The notes below the pieces were generated by a model, which searched no databases, was not told the origin of the DNA, and saw nothing but the letters and a program-made list of their open reading frames with translations. A stretch of DNA of 64,000 nucleotides, from NCBI GenBank assembly GCA_965262305.1, contig CBDHEY010000002.1, positions 310,001-374,000 on the forward strand, given 5' to 3'. This DNA comes from CBDHEY01 sp965262305. Its GTDB lineage: Bacteria > Pseudomonadota > Gammaproteobacteria > Pseudomonadales > Cellvibrionaceae. Within the stretch, counting starts at the first letter, position 1. Each line of letters begins with the position of its first letter. The translations under genes and the position numbers were made by a program. Positions 26,115 through 34,515 of the stretch are shown in pieces.

Positions 26115-27170
26115 ATGTTTTATAGAAAATACTCAAAAATATCGGCCCAACATCCAAATATTTTATATAAGGGACGCTGGCTTCGCCATCAGGCCGAAGC
26201 TATAGGTGCCTTTCCGGGCGTTTCTCTATCGATTCGGTTTTCTGGTTCGTCGCTTTATGGGTACTTTGAACAAATTAATAGCGAAACTCCAAGTCAAGCG
26301 ATTTATATTGTCATTCTTGTGAATGGTGCTCTCTATAAGAAATATAACGTTTCTAAGCCAAAACGCTACAATCTCTACTCTCGACCGAAAAACATAAAAG
26401 AGCCGGTAGATATCGAGATATTCAAATGCTCAGAATCCTATATGGGAGAACTTCGGGTACTAGGGTTTGAAGGTGATGATGCGTTTGAGAATGTACCACC
26501 TATTCAGAAATCGTTTTTAGTTATCGGTGACTCGTTTTCTGCTGCTATGGGCAACCTCGGACGCTTCGACGCAAATTCGACAGAGTTTTCCGGCGTTAAA
26601 AACTCAAATGAGGACAATTATTTTAGTTATTGTGGATATTTATCTCGAATGCTTGAAGCGCATTATGAGTGTATTGCTTATTCGGGTCGCGGATTATGTC
26701 GAAACTACTTAGGGAAGACTGATGACCAACTTCCTGAGCTTTTAAATAGAATCAGACCAATTGATGTGAGTACAAAGGTTGCTTGGCAAAAAGATTTACC
26801 TAATTTAGTGCTTATTGGTTTAGGCGTAAATGATTTTCATCATACTCTAGCTGAGCCGATGAATCAGCAATATTTCCTAGATTCATACAGAAAACTATTA
26901 GGCAAAATCTTCGAAGCGAATCCAAATGCGAGGGTAATTGTATTTTCCTCTCCTTTGCTACGTGTTTTCATAAGTAATGGTTGGGATAGCTATCGGCATT
27001 GTGAAGACTGTTTAAAAGAGTTAGATGTAATTGGAAAGGCATTCGGAGCAGTGGATTATTTCGATTTTTACGAAAGTCCTGACATATATGGAGAGATATG
27101 GCATCCTCATAAAAGCACACACGAAAATTTTGCAAATGCATTATTCAAACTTGTTGGACCCGAAAATTAA
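26115..27170 (+). CDS. SGNH esterase, carbohydrate esterase family 2-like
   Basis: A 351-residue two-domain protein laid out like CE2 acetyl esterases: an N-terminal beta-sandwich (about 15-125, with RWLRH and FSGSSLYGYFE) and a C-terminal SGNH hydrolase. Catalytic Ser140 lies in VIGDSFS (block I), a GLGVNDF segment provides block III, and the C-terminal WHPHKSTHENF region supplies the block V His. CE2 enzymes remove acetyl groups from plant polysaccharides and occur in Cellvibrio-type bacteria. Unusually, no signal peptide is visible, so the enzyme is either cytoplasmic or exported by another route; acting on a cell's own acetylated glycan is one possibility. No strong ribosome site precedes the ATG. 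Confidence 0.8.
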   Translation: MFYRKYSKISAQHPNILYKGRWLRHQAEAIGAFPGVSLSIRFSGSSLYGYFEQINSETPSQAIYIVILVNGALYKKYNVSKPKRYNLYSRPKNIKEPVDIEIFKCSESYMGELRVLGFEGDDAFENVPPIQKSFLVIGDSFSAAMGNLGRFDANSTEFSGVKNSNEDNYFSYCGYLSRMLEAHYECIAYSGRGLCRNYLGKTDDQLPELLNRIRPIDVSTKVAWQKDLPNLVLIGLGVNDFHHTLAEPMNQQYFLDSYRKLLGKIFEANPNARVIVFSSPLLRVFISNGWDSYRHCEDCLKELDVIGKAFGAVDYFDFYESPDIYGEIWHPHKSTHENFANALFKLVGPEN

Positions 27171-27171
27171 A

Positions 27172-27212
27172 GATCCCCTATTTGTAAGTGTAGCTAGTTC
27201 AAATAGGGGATC
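27172..27212. terminator. Bidirectional terminator hairpin
   Basis: Perfect 13-bp arms GATCCCCTATTTG (27172-27184) and CAAATAGGGGATC (27200-27212) with a 15-nt loop. On the minus strand it is followed by a T-rich run, so it should end the TonB receptor transcript. It begins right after the esterase stop codon and may stop that transcript too. Confidence 0.75.
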
Positions 27213-27263
27213 AGATTCAATACTTTATCAAATATCGAATTCTGCTCTAATGAAGCAAACTGT

Positions 27264-29471
27264 TTAATTTAGGTTGTAACGTAAACCTAATTCAAAGCCT
27301 ATTCCTGGTTCAGGAGCGAAGTCTTTTACGAATGATGTATGAAGACGAATTTCTTCATCCAATAAGTTCGTTCCCTTCGCAAATACAACGAGTGATGATT
27401 TTCCAAAGTCCCAATGATAGTCGCCGTAAATACTTAGATCCGTATAACCATCTGTTGTTGTTTCACCTTCAGCAACTTCGTCTTGTTCTGCGACCTGTAT
27501 AGTATTCACTTTTACTACCCAGTCTTCAGCAACATACGCAACCTCAAAGCCGAGTTTCCAAGGGGGAATACGTGGAAGATTACCGCCATCGTCGAGCTCT
27601 GCAAATACACTATCACCATGAAGTTTAAAGTCGAGATGATCAATGTCTGCTAGTTTAAGAACGTAGTGAGCTTCGAATTCAAATCCGGTAAAAGACGCGT
27701 CCTCTTGCTCATAGGTCGCAATGTCTTCATCTTCTGCATCGATAAGTAAGAAAATATAATCACTCACTTGGTTATAAAAGAAATTAACCTCGCCATGCAG
27801 TGTTCCACCTTCTTTGATTAAACCTATTTCAATGTTGTTGGAAACTTCATTGTCTAGATTTGCGTTACCAATCTCGAACAGGCCAGTTGCCGCATGTTCA
27901 ACAAGATCGGCTTCTTCTAATGGCGGCTCACATGTCTCCAAATCAATGTTAGAGAATAGTTCTTCTACGCTAGGTGCTCGCTCAGAATGGCTCAGGCCAA
28001 CTGAAAAGTTGGTTGAATCGTTAAGTTTCCAAATAGAAGCACCGCTTAAACTCAGACTTGAATGATCTTCTCCACAACTATCGGGCTCAACACTCTGTGT
28101 TTCTGCTCGTGCACCAAATTCAAAAGCCCAATCTGAGGATACTGAAACACTTTCTAAAAGGAAAAGCGCCAATGATTCAATGTCGGATTTTGGTATATAG
28201 GCTTCTGAACCTTCAGTTCCAAATTCCGATATGCTCAATTCCAGACCCAAAGCGCCGTGCCAGTCGTTTTTCGAGTCGCCAGAGCCATGAACCAATTCCA
28301 ACCTTGCTTTGTATGCGTCGTTAGAAAAAACGGTAGGATCTTCGGGTTCGTCTAGAAGCGGATTTTCTAATTCGCCTTCCTCTTCTTCGTGAGCTTCGTC
28401 AATTTCTAATTCAGTATGTTCGTAATTGCTACCACTAAGATGGAATGCAAAACTTTCCCAAAAATTATCGAAATGGAATTTACCTTTTAGGTCGACTCGA
28501 GTTTCTTCCATATCAATGCGCACAACCACCTCCTCTTCTTCATCGTGTCCCTCTTCCTCTTCTAGGCCTCCTTCTTCACCTTCCTCATCATGACCTTCCT
28601 CTTCATGTCCATGGGCACCAGGTGGAAGTCCATAGTCTTTTTCGGCGTAGCCTATTGATAAGCCAACGTAATCTTTGTTGTTTATCCATGAGCCGCCGAC
28701 ACTGATTGAAGACGTTTCGAGATCCGAGTTGCCGATAAATCCGAATGTGTTTTCTTCTTCCTCTTCATCGTGACCTTCTTCCTCCTCCTCTTCTTCGTCA
28801 TGGCCTTCTTCACGAATAGCGTATCCGGGAATACTTACGTTGCGCGTATTTTTATAGCTTCCGTCAATATGCCAAGCAAATGAGTCCGCACCTCCTTCGA
28901 GTACAACGACAGACGTATTACCATCATTTACAGTATCGTGCTTTTGCTCGAAACCAAATTTTGTATTTTCAATTGGCTTCGAAGGAATGCGGTTGTCTAG
29001 CACGTTTACCACACCGCCAATAGCGCCACTACCGTATAATAAAGTTGCAGGACCTTTTATGATTTCTATTCCCGTCGCTACTAAAGGTTCGACACTATTA
29101 GCGTGATCCCCACTTTGCCCCGATGCATCTGCAGTGGACTGACCGTTTGACAATACCATCACTCGATTTCCACTTTGACCTCGAATTACGGGTGTGCCAA
29201 CGCCGGGACCAAATGAGGCACTATTAATACCTGGAATATTTTTAAGGCTATTACCTAAACTGTGGGATACACTTTCGCGCAGCGCTTCCCCGTCGAGTCG
29301 TGTTACAGGAATTGCTGTTTCTGAAGAAGATTTTTCTAGTGGGGAACTTACGACAAATACCTCTTCGTCCTCTTTTTGTTCTATATGGTGATCACCATGT
29401 TGTGCTATGGCTTGAAGTTGCGGCCAAGCGCTAATAGCAAGTGTGATCAAGGTTAACTTGATATGTTTCAT
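27264..29471 (-). CDS. TonB-dependent receptor with His/Glu/Asp-rich loops (ZnuD-like metal uptake)
   Basis: A 735-residue outer-membrane receptor. A signal peptide (about 1-23) precedes HGDHH at the mature N-terminus, a plug domain (about 40-165) with IPGINSASFGPGVGTP and VMVLSNGQ, and a barrel ending in ELGLRYNLN. Extracellular loops contain several GHDEEEE-type runs, about residues 225-245 and 285-315, plus further acidic/His stretches near 355-375. Such loops are the hallmark of ZnuD-type receptors for zinc and similar metals. A clear ribosome site (GGAGAAAG) precedes the ATG. The small His-rich gene 93 nt upstream on the same strand supports a metal role. No convincing Zur box was recognised. 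Confidence 0.87.
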   Translation of the reverse strand: MKHIKLTLITLAISAWPQLQAIAQHGDHHIEQKEDEEVFVVSSPLEKSSSETAIPVTRLDGEALRESVSHSLGNSLKNIPGINSASFGPGVGTPVIRGQSGNRVMVLSNGQSTADASGQSGDHANSVEPLVATGIEIIKGPATLLYGSGAIGGVVNVLDNRIPSKPIENTKFGFEQKHDTVNDGNTSVVVLEGGADSFAWHIDGSYKNTRNVSIPGYAIREEGHDEEEEEEEGHDEEEEENTFGFIGNSDLETSSISVGGSWINNKDYVGLSIGYAEKDYGLPPGAHGHEEEGHDEEGEEGGLEEEEGHDEEEEVVVRIDMEETRVDLKGKFHFDNFWESFAFHLSGSNYEHTELEIDEAHEEEEGELENPLLDEPEDPTVFSNDAYKARLELVHGSGDSKNDWHGALGLELSISEFGTEGSEAYIPKSDIESLALFLLESVSVSSDWAFEFGARAETQSVEPDSCGEDHSSLSLSGASIWKLNDSTNFSVGLSHSERAPSVEELFSNIDLETCEPPLEEADLVEHAATGLFEIGNANLDNEVSNNIEIGLIKEGGTLHGEVNFFYNQVSDYIFLLIDAEDEDIATYEQEDASFTGFEFEAHYVLKLADIDHLDFKLHGDSVFAELDDGGNLPRIPPWKLGFEVAYVAEDWVVKVNTIQVAEQDEVAEGETTTDGYTDLSIYGDYHWDFGKSSLVVFAKGTNLLDEEIRLHTSFVKDFAPEPGIGFELGLRYNLN

Positions 29472-29515
29472 TCTTTCTCCGATGGAAATAATTAATTTTT
29501 ATAAAATACGACAAG

Positions 29516-29548
29516 CCGCCAATCACCATTAAACGTGTGATTTGGCTG
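29516..29548 (-). promoter_or_regulatory. Hairpin between small His-rich gene and TonB receptor
   Basis: GCCAATCAC (29518-29526) pairs with GTGATTTGGC (29537-29546) with a single bulge and a 10-nt loop, in the 93-nt gap. On the minus strand it is followed by GGCTTGTCGTATTTT. It may be a weak intra-operon terminator or attenuator, or simply an mRNA-processing hairpin. Confidence 0.35.
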
Positions 29549-29564
29549 AGTTTTACTATATTGA

Positions 29565-29873
29565 CTAGGATTGACTTATAGGCGGCGCGCGCGGAGAGTA
29601 TCTTACATATGTACCGTATCTTAGGGGCTGCTCTGCCTCAAATACAGCATAGTAATCATTAAGTAATCGTATTTCTGGTGATGATTCAGTTGCAGGAGGA
29701 AGGCTGTTAATTAGACTGAGTTGTATGCAAATTGAGCAGCTCTCAGAATGCTCTGAGTGATCATCTTCAAAATGTATATGTTCTGCCTCAACCCACTGTG
29801 CTAATAGTATGGCTAGGCTTAAAAATGTAACTTGACAAGACTTATTTAGCTTGAAATTAAAAAAGAGAGACAT
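29565..29873 (-). CDS. Small secreted His/Cys-rich protein
   Basis: A 102-residue exported protein with a signal peptide (about 1-30, ending VEA) followed by an His/Asp-rich segment containing HIHFEDDHSEH and a CSIC pair near residues 46-49. The arrangement resembles small DUF2946-type proteins near metal transporters. It lies immediately upstream of the ZnuD-like TonB receptor on the same strand, which suggests periplasmic metal handling. No obvious ribosome site precedes the ATG. Function is inferred from composition and context only. Confidence 0.65.
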   Translation of the reverse strand: MSLFFNFKLNKSCQVTFLSLAILLAQWVEAEHIHFEDDHSEHSESCSICIQLSLINSLPPATESSPEIRLLNDYYAVFEAEQPLRYGTYVRYSPRAPPISQS

Positions 29874-30045
29874 GAGACTAATTTACATGAGCCAGCTGTA
29901 GCAGTTTTTCATTATTAATGAAAATTGGCAATTAGGTATCAAAGAAGCGCTCAAATTCCAAAAGAATAAAATGAAAAAGCTTGTTAGGCGCTAATTTCTT
30001 AATTAGAGTGATGGTAACACGATTTAGAATTAATAGAATAATTTA

Positions 30046-31005
30046 ATGACACTGAGATCTTTCGCTAGAGTTTTTCTCTATTTTTGTTTTTTTTCCTTCG
30101 CTGGTTGTGCATCTAATACCTATGTATATGGAACTGGAGTGTATGGTGATACATCGCTATCACCGGAAATGGAACAGCAGGTGATTGTTGGCAAGCCAAA
30201 CAAAGTCTTGGATGCATCGGATTGGTATTGGCCTTTAAGCCTGTTGGCGAAGTTATTTCTGTGGAATCGTAAAGTAGATAGTCATGAGATCTCTGAGGAG
30301 ACCATCGAAGAATTAATGGTTTATTTGGATAAAAATGACCTTAGTGATGTGCAGGTTTTGGTTAATGCCTACAAGCCAGGTCTTCAATGGAAGCGCCTGA
30401 GACAAAATAAAGAAGTCGGGGCTGGATGGCGTTACACCTTGGGCGCGCTTAGCGTATTGCTATACACGATTTTACCAGGTCGCGTTGTGGGTGGTGATCA
30501 TTACAATGCTTACACCAACACCATTAGTATTTATTCCGACGATCCAAGTATAGCCTTGCATGAAGGCGGTCACGCAAAAGATTTTAATAGCATGAAGAAC
30601 AAAGGGTTAAATGCCGCTTTTTACATTGTACCAGGCGCAGCACTTTATTATGAAGGTGTGGCCACGCGAGATACCGTAAGCTATTTACGAAATTCCTGCC
30701 GAGATGATGATGAGAAAGAAGCATACAAAACGCTGCATCCAGCTTATGGAACCTACATTGGTGGTGTAACTCGACTCGGTTTAATTGCTGCTATTCCGGG
30801 CCATATCACTGGGGCGATAGCTTCTGATAAAGTTGACGATAAGCCGAAACCTCCAAAGTGTGAAGGGCCTGATAATGAGATAATCGTCTCCTCATCAGAT
30901 GACGATACCGACTTAGAGACGAACAATAAAATTGAAAGCGAGGTTGATGCTGTTTCGGATGAGCCTGAATCGCCCGCAACTGAATGGAAGAATGATCCGA
31001 GTTAG
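30046..31005 (+). CDS. Putative lipoprotein zinc metallopeptidase
   Basis: A 319-residue probable lipoprotein: the hydrophobic leader ends in a lipobox-like FAGC with Cys21. The zinc-binding motif HEGGH (172-176, an HExxH variant) is followed by a hydrophobic helix and EG (YYEGVA, about 203-208), a candidate third ligand. The C-terminal 60 residues are acidic and of low complexity. The N-terminus matches small DUF proteins of unknown role. A metallopeptidase or metal-storage role is plausible but unproven. It ends 6 nt before the stop of the amidotransferase on the opposite strand. Confidence 0.7.
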   Translation: MTLRSFARVFLYFCFFSFAGCASNTYVYGTGVYGDTSLSPEMEQQVIVGKPNKVLDASDWYWPLSLLAKLFLWNRKVDSHEISEETIEELMVYLDKNDLSDVQVLVNAYKPGLQWKRLRQNKEVGAGWRYTLGALSVLLYTILPGRVVGGDHYNAYTNTISIYSDDPSIALHEGGHAKDFNSMKNKGLNAAFYIVPGAALYYEGVATRDTVSYLRNSCRDDDEKEAYKTLHPAYGTYIGGVTRLGLIAAIPGHITGAIASDKVDDKPKPPKCEGPDNEIIVSSSDDDTDLETNNKIESEVDAVSDEPESPATEWKNDPS

Positions 31006-31011
31006 AGGGGT

Positions 31012-31731
31012 TCAGGCTGCCTTTAGAAAGTTGAGAATCCATAGGGCTACCACATCGCTATTGGTGGTTTTATCTAATGAACTAATGCCTTCTTCCGCTA
31101 TGTTTTTTCCAATTCTTTCAGTTCTGGTTTCGATGAGTGCGGCTAAGTAGTCTTTTGTGAACTCAGGGTGACCCTGGATACCAAGAATTTTATCCGATAT
31201 GCGAAATGCACCGATTGGACAATAATTTGCCGACATCAGAGCTTCTCCATTCTCAGGTAATTCACTTACCTGATCTTGATGAGATACAGGTAACTTGAGC
31301 TCTTTGAGTTTCGGATCCATCCAAATTTGATTGGTGTCGGATGGTGCTTTAACGGCAAATGTTTTTACACCAACACCCCAACCTGTGACTGTTTTTTGGA
31401 CTTTTCCGCCGAGCGCTTCAGCTAGTAGCTGGTGACCAAAACAAATTCCAACTATTCGTCGTTTATTTTGTGTGTAGATTTTTGTTACAAATTGCTTTAG
31501 CTGCTTAATCCAAGGCTCGTCGTCATAAGCACTAAATCGGCTGCCGGTTATAATGTAGGCATCACACTCTTTCAATTGTTCTGGCAGGTCGCCACGCGTG
31601 ACTCGATATTGTAAAAATTTGAGTTTTGGATCGAGTGGTGACAACATTTTTTCAAAGGCGTCGGCATAGCTACAAAAACTAAACCGCATATTTTTATCAA
31701 TATAGTCGCAGTCTAATAGTCCGATTTTCAC
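31012..31731 (-). CDS. Class I glutamine amidotransferase domain protein
   Basis: A 239-residue GATase-1 protein of the stand-alone type, like GMP synthase-type amidotransferases without a synthase partner. The triad is visible: nucleophile Cys97 in GICFGHQLLA and His188/Glu190 in GIQGHPEF. The N-terminus begins IGLLDCDYIDK. Members of this stand-alone family hydrolyse gamma-glutamyl compounds or donate ammonia; substrate unknown. The gene is convergent with the lipoprotein peptidase and divergent from tatD. Confidence 0.88.
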   Translation of the reverse strand: MKIGLLDCDYIDKNMRFSFCSYADAFEKMLSPLDPKLKFLQYRVTRGDLPEQLKECDAYIITGSRFSAYDDEPWIKQLKQFVTKIYTQNKRRIVGICFGHQLLAEALGGKVQKTVTGWGVGVKTFAVKAPSDTNQIWMDPKLKELKLPVSHQDQVSELPENGEALMSANYCPIGAFRISDKILGIQGHPEFTKDYLAALIETRTERIGKNIAEEGISSLDKTTNSDVVALWILNFLKAA

Positions 31732-31811
31732 TTTTTACTCTCAGTTCAAACATGCTCGGACGAGCATTAGTATAATAAAATTAGTGATTAAACAAGCAAT
31801 TAAGGAATCTT

Positions 31812-32600
31812 ATGCCATTTTTTTTTGATAGTCATTGTCATTATGATTTTAAGGAGTTTGACTCTGACCGCGATGAAACCTGGCAAGAATGTCTAGATGT
31901 TGGGATTAATCGAATGGTTATACCTGGTGTTGCAACCGATCGCTGGAAACAATCACAACAAATCTCGGCCAATTACAAAGGAGTGTATTTTGCGGTTGGT
32001 ATTCACCCATGGTGGGTTGGTGGTGAAGGTGATCACGTGATAGCAAATGAATCACAACTTGCTGAACAGGTAGAACCTTACTTAACCCAACCAAAATGTG
32101 TGGGTATTGGAGAAACTGGCTTAGATGGAATACGAAATGAAAACTGGATTAGACAAGAACATGCATTCAAAACACACCTCAAACTGGCAAAACAGCTCGA
32201 TTTACCGGTGATTATTCATAGTGTGAAAGCACACCATCATATATTGCCTTTATTAAAACAGTTTGGTCCGGGAAAAGGCGTTGTGCATGGGTATAGCGGG
32301 AGTATTGATACCGCCCTAAATTATTGGAAGCTGGGCTATTTAATGGGTGTCGGGGGAACGATCACCTATGAGCGAGCAAATAAAACTCGTGATGCAATAA
32401 GACAATTGCCTTTGGATGCCATTGTCTTAGAAACAGATGCTCCTGATATGCCCCTATTTGGGCGACAAGGAAAACGCAATTCGCCGAAATGTATTGTCGA
32501 AATAGCGGCAAGTTTGTCAGCTTTGCGCAACGAGTCGTTAGATACTATCGCTGAAGTGACTTATGCGAATACATTGTCATTATTTGGAGTTGAAATTTAA
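31812..32600 (+). CDS. TatD-family hydrolase (YjjV-like)
   Basis: A 262-residue metal-dependent amidohydrolase-fold hydrolase of the TatD/YjjV family, implicated as 3'-5' nuclease or D-aminoacyl-related. Metal ligands include HCH (His8, His10), Glu106 in IGETGLDG, His in VIIHS and a DAPD motif (ETDAPDM). The stop overlaps the csdE start by 1 nt, so they share a transcript. Confidence 0.88.
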   Translation: MPFFFDSHCHYDFKEFDSDRDETWQECLDVGINRMVIPGVATDRWKQSQQISANYKGVYFAVGIHPWWVGGEGDHVIANESQLAEQVEPYLTQPKCVGIGETGLDGIRNENWIRQEHAFKTHLKLAKQLDLPVIIHSVKAHHHILPLLKQFGPGKGVVHGYSGSIDTALNYWKLGYLMGVGGTITYERANKTRDAIRQLPLDAIVLETDAPDMPLFGRQGKRNSPKCIVEIAASLSALRNESLDTIAEVTYANTLSLFGVEI

Positions 32601-33010
32601 TGAAATCTGACGATTTCTCCTCCATTAATCTTGCCAGGTTTGAAGAGCTCCATAGCTGGGAAAGTCGATATAGAGAATTAATAGCATGGTCAAAATTAAT
32701 CCAGACAAAGCCAGAAATTAGGCGCGAGGAATTTAAAATTAAAGGCTGTGCATCGAATGCCTGGCTTATCTGCAAAAAGAATGATTTTGGAGAAAATTGT
32801 TACTTTTTTGATAGTGAAAGTAGTTTTATTAAAGGGCTAGCAGCTCTCTTATTTTCACAGATTGACCAGTGTAAAAAAGAAGAGATTGAGGGAGTAGAAA
32901 TCATGACCATTTTATCGAAGTTGGGCCTGGAAAAAAGAATGACAGTTTCGAGAGCGAATGGTTTTCGTGCCCTTGTTAATCAAGCTTATAACTTAGCTGG
33001 GATTACTTAA
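32600..33010 (+). CDS. csdE: Cysteine desulfuration protein CsdE/SufE family
   Basis: A 136-residue SufE/CsdE sulfur acceptor. The conserved Cys50 in IKGCASNAW receives persulfide sulfur from a cysteine desulfurase (CsdA or SufS). The helical fold with RANGFRALVNQ near the C-terminus fits. It is joined to tatD by a 1-nt stop/start overlap and converges with tcdA 8 nt away, recalling E. coli csdA-csdE-tcdA (csdL) linkage. The desulfurase itself is not in the window. Confidence 0.88.
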   Translation: MKSDDFSSINLARFEELHSWESRYRELIAWSKLIQTKPEIRREEFKIKGCASNAWLICKKNDFGENCYFFDSESSFIKGLAALLFSQIDQCKKEEIEGVEIMTILSKLGLEKRMTVSRANGFRALVNQAYNLAGIT

Positions 33011-33018
33011 GAATGTCA

Positions 33019-33813
33019 TTAGATTAAGGTTTTTTGCAAATATCTATCGATTGCTTTATTTGTGGCATAAAAACCAAAAGTCCCTGTCACCATTACGCTC
33101 GAACCAAAGCCTCCTGCGCAGTCGAGTTTTACGCCGTCTTGTAAAAATTGTTTATCCATACAAACCGTCCCATCCGGTTTTGGGTAAATCATTTGCTCTG
33201 TGGAGTAAACCGCATCAATTCGAAATTTACGGTTTGTATCTCTAGAAAAATTGTAATGCCGATAGAGTTGGGTGCGTATTTTTGCAAGCATTGGGTCGCA
33301 ATTAGTTTGCCCTAAATCACTCGTGGTTATTTTTGATGGATCCCGTTTACCACCGGAAGAGCCAACAACAATTAATCTAATTTTTAAGGCACTGCAGTAG
33401 GACACCAGCCCCGCTTTAATATGCACTGAATCCATCGCATCAATGACAACGTGATGATCTGGCTTAATAAGATTTGGAATATTATCTTTGTCCAGAAAAT
33501 CCTCTATCATATGTATCCTGATTTCAGGGTTAAGGTCTTTTATTCGGTTGGTAAGCACCTCATTTTTCGATCTCCCGACATTGCTTTGCAATGCATGGAT
33601 TTGGCGATTGGTATTGGTCGTGCAAATTTCATCCATTTCTATTAAGGTCATAGTCCCAATGCCGCTTCTTGCCAGTGACTCTGCCACCCAACTGCCTACG
33701 CCACCCAAACCTATAACTACGAAATGTGCTTGGCTAATAGCTTCTAGTGCTTTCTCGCCATAAAGACGTGCTATTCCACCAAATCTTAACGCGTAATCGG
33801 AAGAATAATTCAC
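33019..33813 (-). CDS. tcdA: tRNA threonylcarbamoyladenosine dehydratase
   Basis: A 264-residue E1-like enzyme that cyclises t6A37 to ct6A in ATP-dependent fashion in tRNAs reading ANN codons. ATP-binding GLGGVGSW is at residues 35-42, followed by DEICTTNTNRQ (adenylation-site signature), VIDAMDS and the C-terminal NKAIDRYL. It converges with csdE, its sulfur-relay partner in E. coli (CsdL naming). No ribosome site problems were noted. Confidence 0.92.
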   Translation of the reverse strand: MNYSSDYALRFGGIARLYGEKALEAISQAHFVVIGLGGVGSWVAESLARSGIGTMTLIEMDEICTTNTNRQIHALQSNVGRSKNEVLTNRIKDLNPEIRIHMIEDFLDKDNIPNLIKPDHHVVIDAMDSVHIKAGLVSYCSALKIRLIVVGSSGGKRDPSKITTSDLGQTNCDPMLAKIRTQLYRHYNFSRDTNRKFRIDAVYSTEQMIYPKPDGTVCMDKQFLQDGVKLDCAGGFGSSVMVTGTFGFYATNKAIDRYLQKTLI

Positions 33814-33873
33814 CTGATGAAATAAACCTCGTTGAAAGTAAAATCGAATATATATGTAAACGTAAGGTGAAAT

Positions 33874-34320
33874 TTATTGTGGAGACGGCTCACTACTCTG
33901 TTCTATCGTTGATTGCAATGTGTGATATGCATCAATAGCTTCGTTAATCTCCTGAGTGATTTGTTGCAATTCGCGCGGAGTGATTTTTTTGTCCAGAAAT
34001 GCGGCTTCGATAGTTTGATGCACTTTCCCGTGGTCGGCACTAACGTTCACAATCGCAGAAAGGAGACTCTGTTCAGCTGTTTGATCCACAGGAGTAATTT
34101 TATAGCCAAACAACCATGCAATTTCCTTCAAAATAGAAACATCGTTTGTTTGTTGCATCATGCTTATAGACTCTCTTAACGAAAGCTTATTGTTTTCGTT
34201 ATTGTAATTGACCTTGTTTATTAGAACCTGTTGGCCAATCTTCATTTTTTCAGCGAGTTTGGATAAGCCTTCAGAAGAATTATGAGCGGTTTCGTATATA
34301 ACAAGGTCTAGTTTGTCCAT
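33874..34320 (-). CDS. Phage CII-like (CP76) regulator
   Basis: A 148-residue protein resembling the phage regulatory protein CII (CP76) family of P2-like phages and chromosomal homologues. The pattern ...LAEKMKIGQQVLINKVN... ...LSLRESISMMQQTNDVSILKEIAWLFGYKI has the helix-turn-helix order typical of that family. It is divergent from the LPP20/MltC operon and sits alone, with no other phage genes nearby, so it is probably a domesticated regulator. The ATG at 34320 starts the family's MDKLDLVIYETAH leader. A DNA-binding role is inferred from family only. Confidence 0.72.
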   Translation of the reverse strand: MDKLDLVIYETAHNSSEGLSKLAEKMKIGQQVLINKVNYNNENNKLSLRESISMMQQTNDVSILKEIAWLFGYKITPVDQTAEQSLLSAIVNVSADHGKVHQTIEAAFLDKKITPRELQQITQEINEAIDAYHTLQSTIEQSSEPSPQ

Positions 34321-34455
34321 TTAATTTTCCAATAATAAATATATTTTTTACCAAAGTAGTTATCTATAGTAACCCCATGTACATGTTACACCAGAATTTG
34401 GAAAAGTCAGCGAAGTAGGGTGTAATTGAGCTAATAAGGGCGAAGTTTCATGATA

Positions 34456-34483
34456 TTGACTTCTTTTCTTTATAAAGTAGACT
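34456..34483 (+). promoter_or_regulatory. Putative sigma-70 promoter of the LPP20/MltC operon
   Basis: TTGACT (34456-34461), 16-nt spacer, TAGACT (34478-34483), 32 nt before the start codon of the first gene. The -35 is a good match, the -10 fair. An A/T-rich tract precedes it. Confidence 0.4.
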
Positions 34484-34501
34484 GCTTAATCTTATAAGAA
34501 T

Positions 34502-34508
34502 AAGGAGG
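34502..34508 (+). promoter_or_regulatory. Consensus ribosome binding site of the LPP20 gene
   Basis: AAGGAGG, 7 nt before ATG 34516, unusually strong for this window and consistent with high expression of the envelope operon. Confidence 0.7.
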
Positions 34509-34515
34509 TGAGAGT

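Noticed and set aside
27264..29471. Plus-strand ORFs inside the TonB receptor gene
   Set aside because: They are antisense to the repeat-rich reading frame and lack ribosome sites and any protein similarity.
29880..30045. Zur box upstream of the His-rich gene
   Set aside because: No convincing 23-bp Zur palindrome was found by eye.
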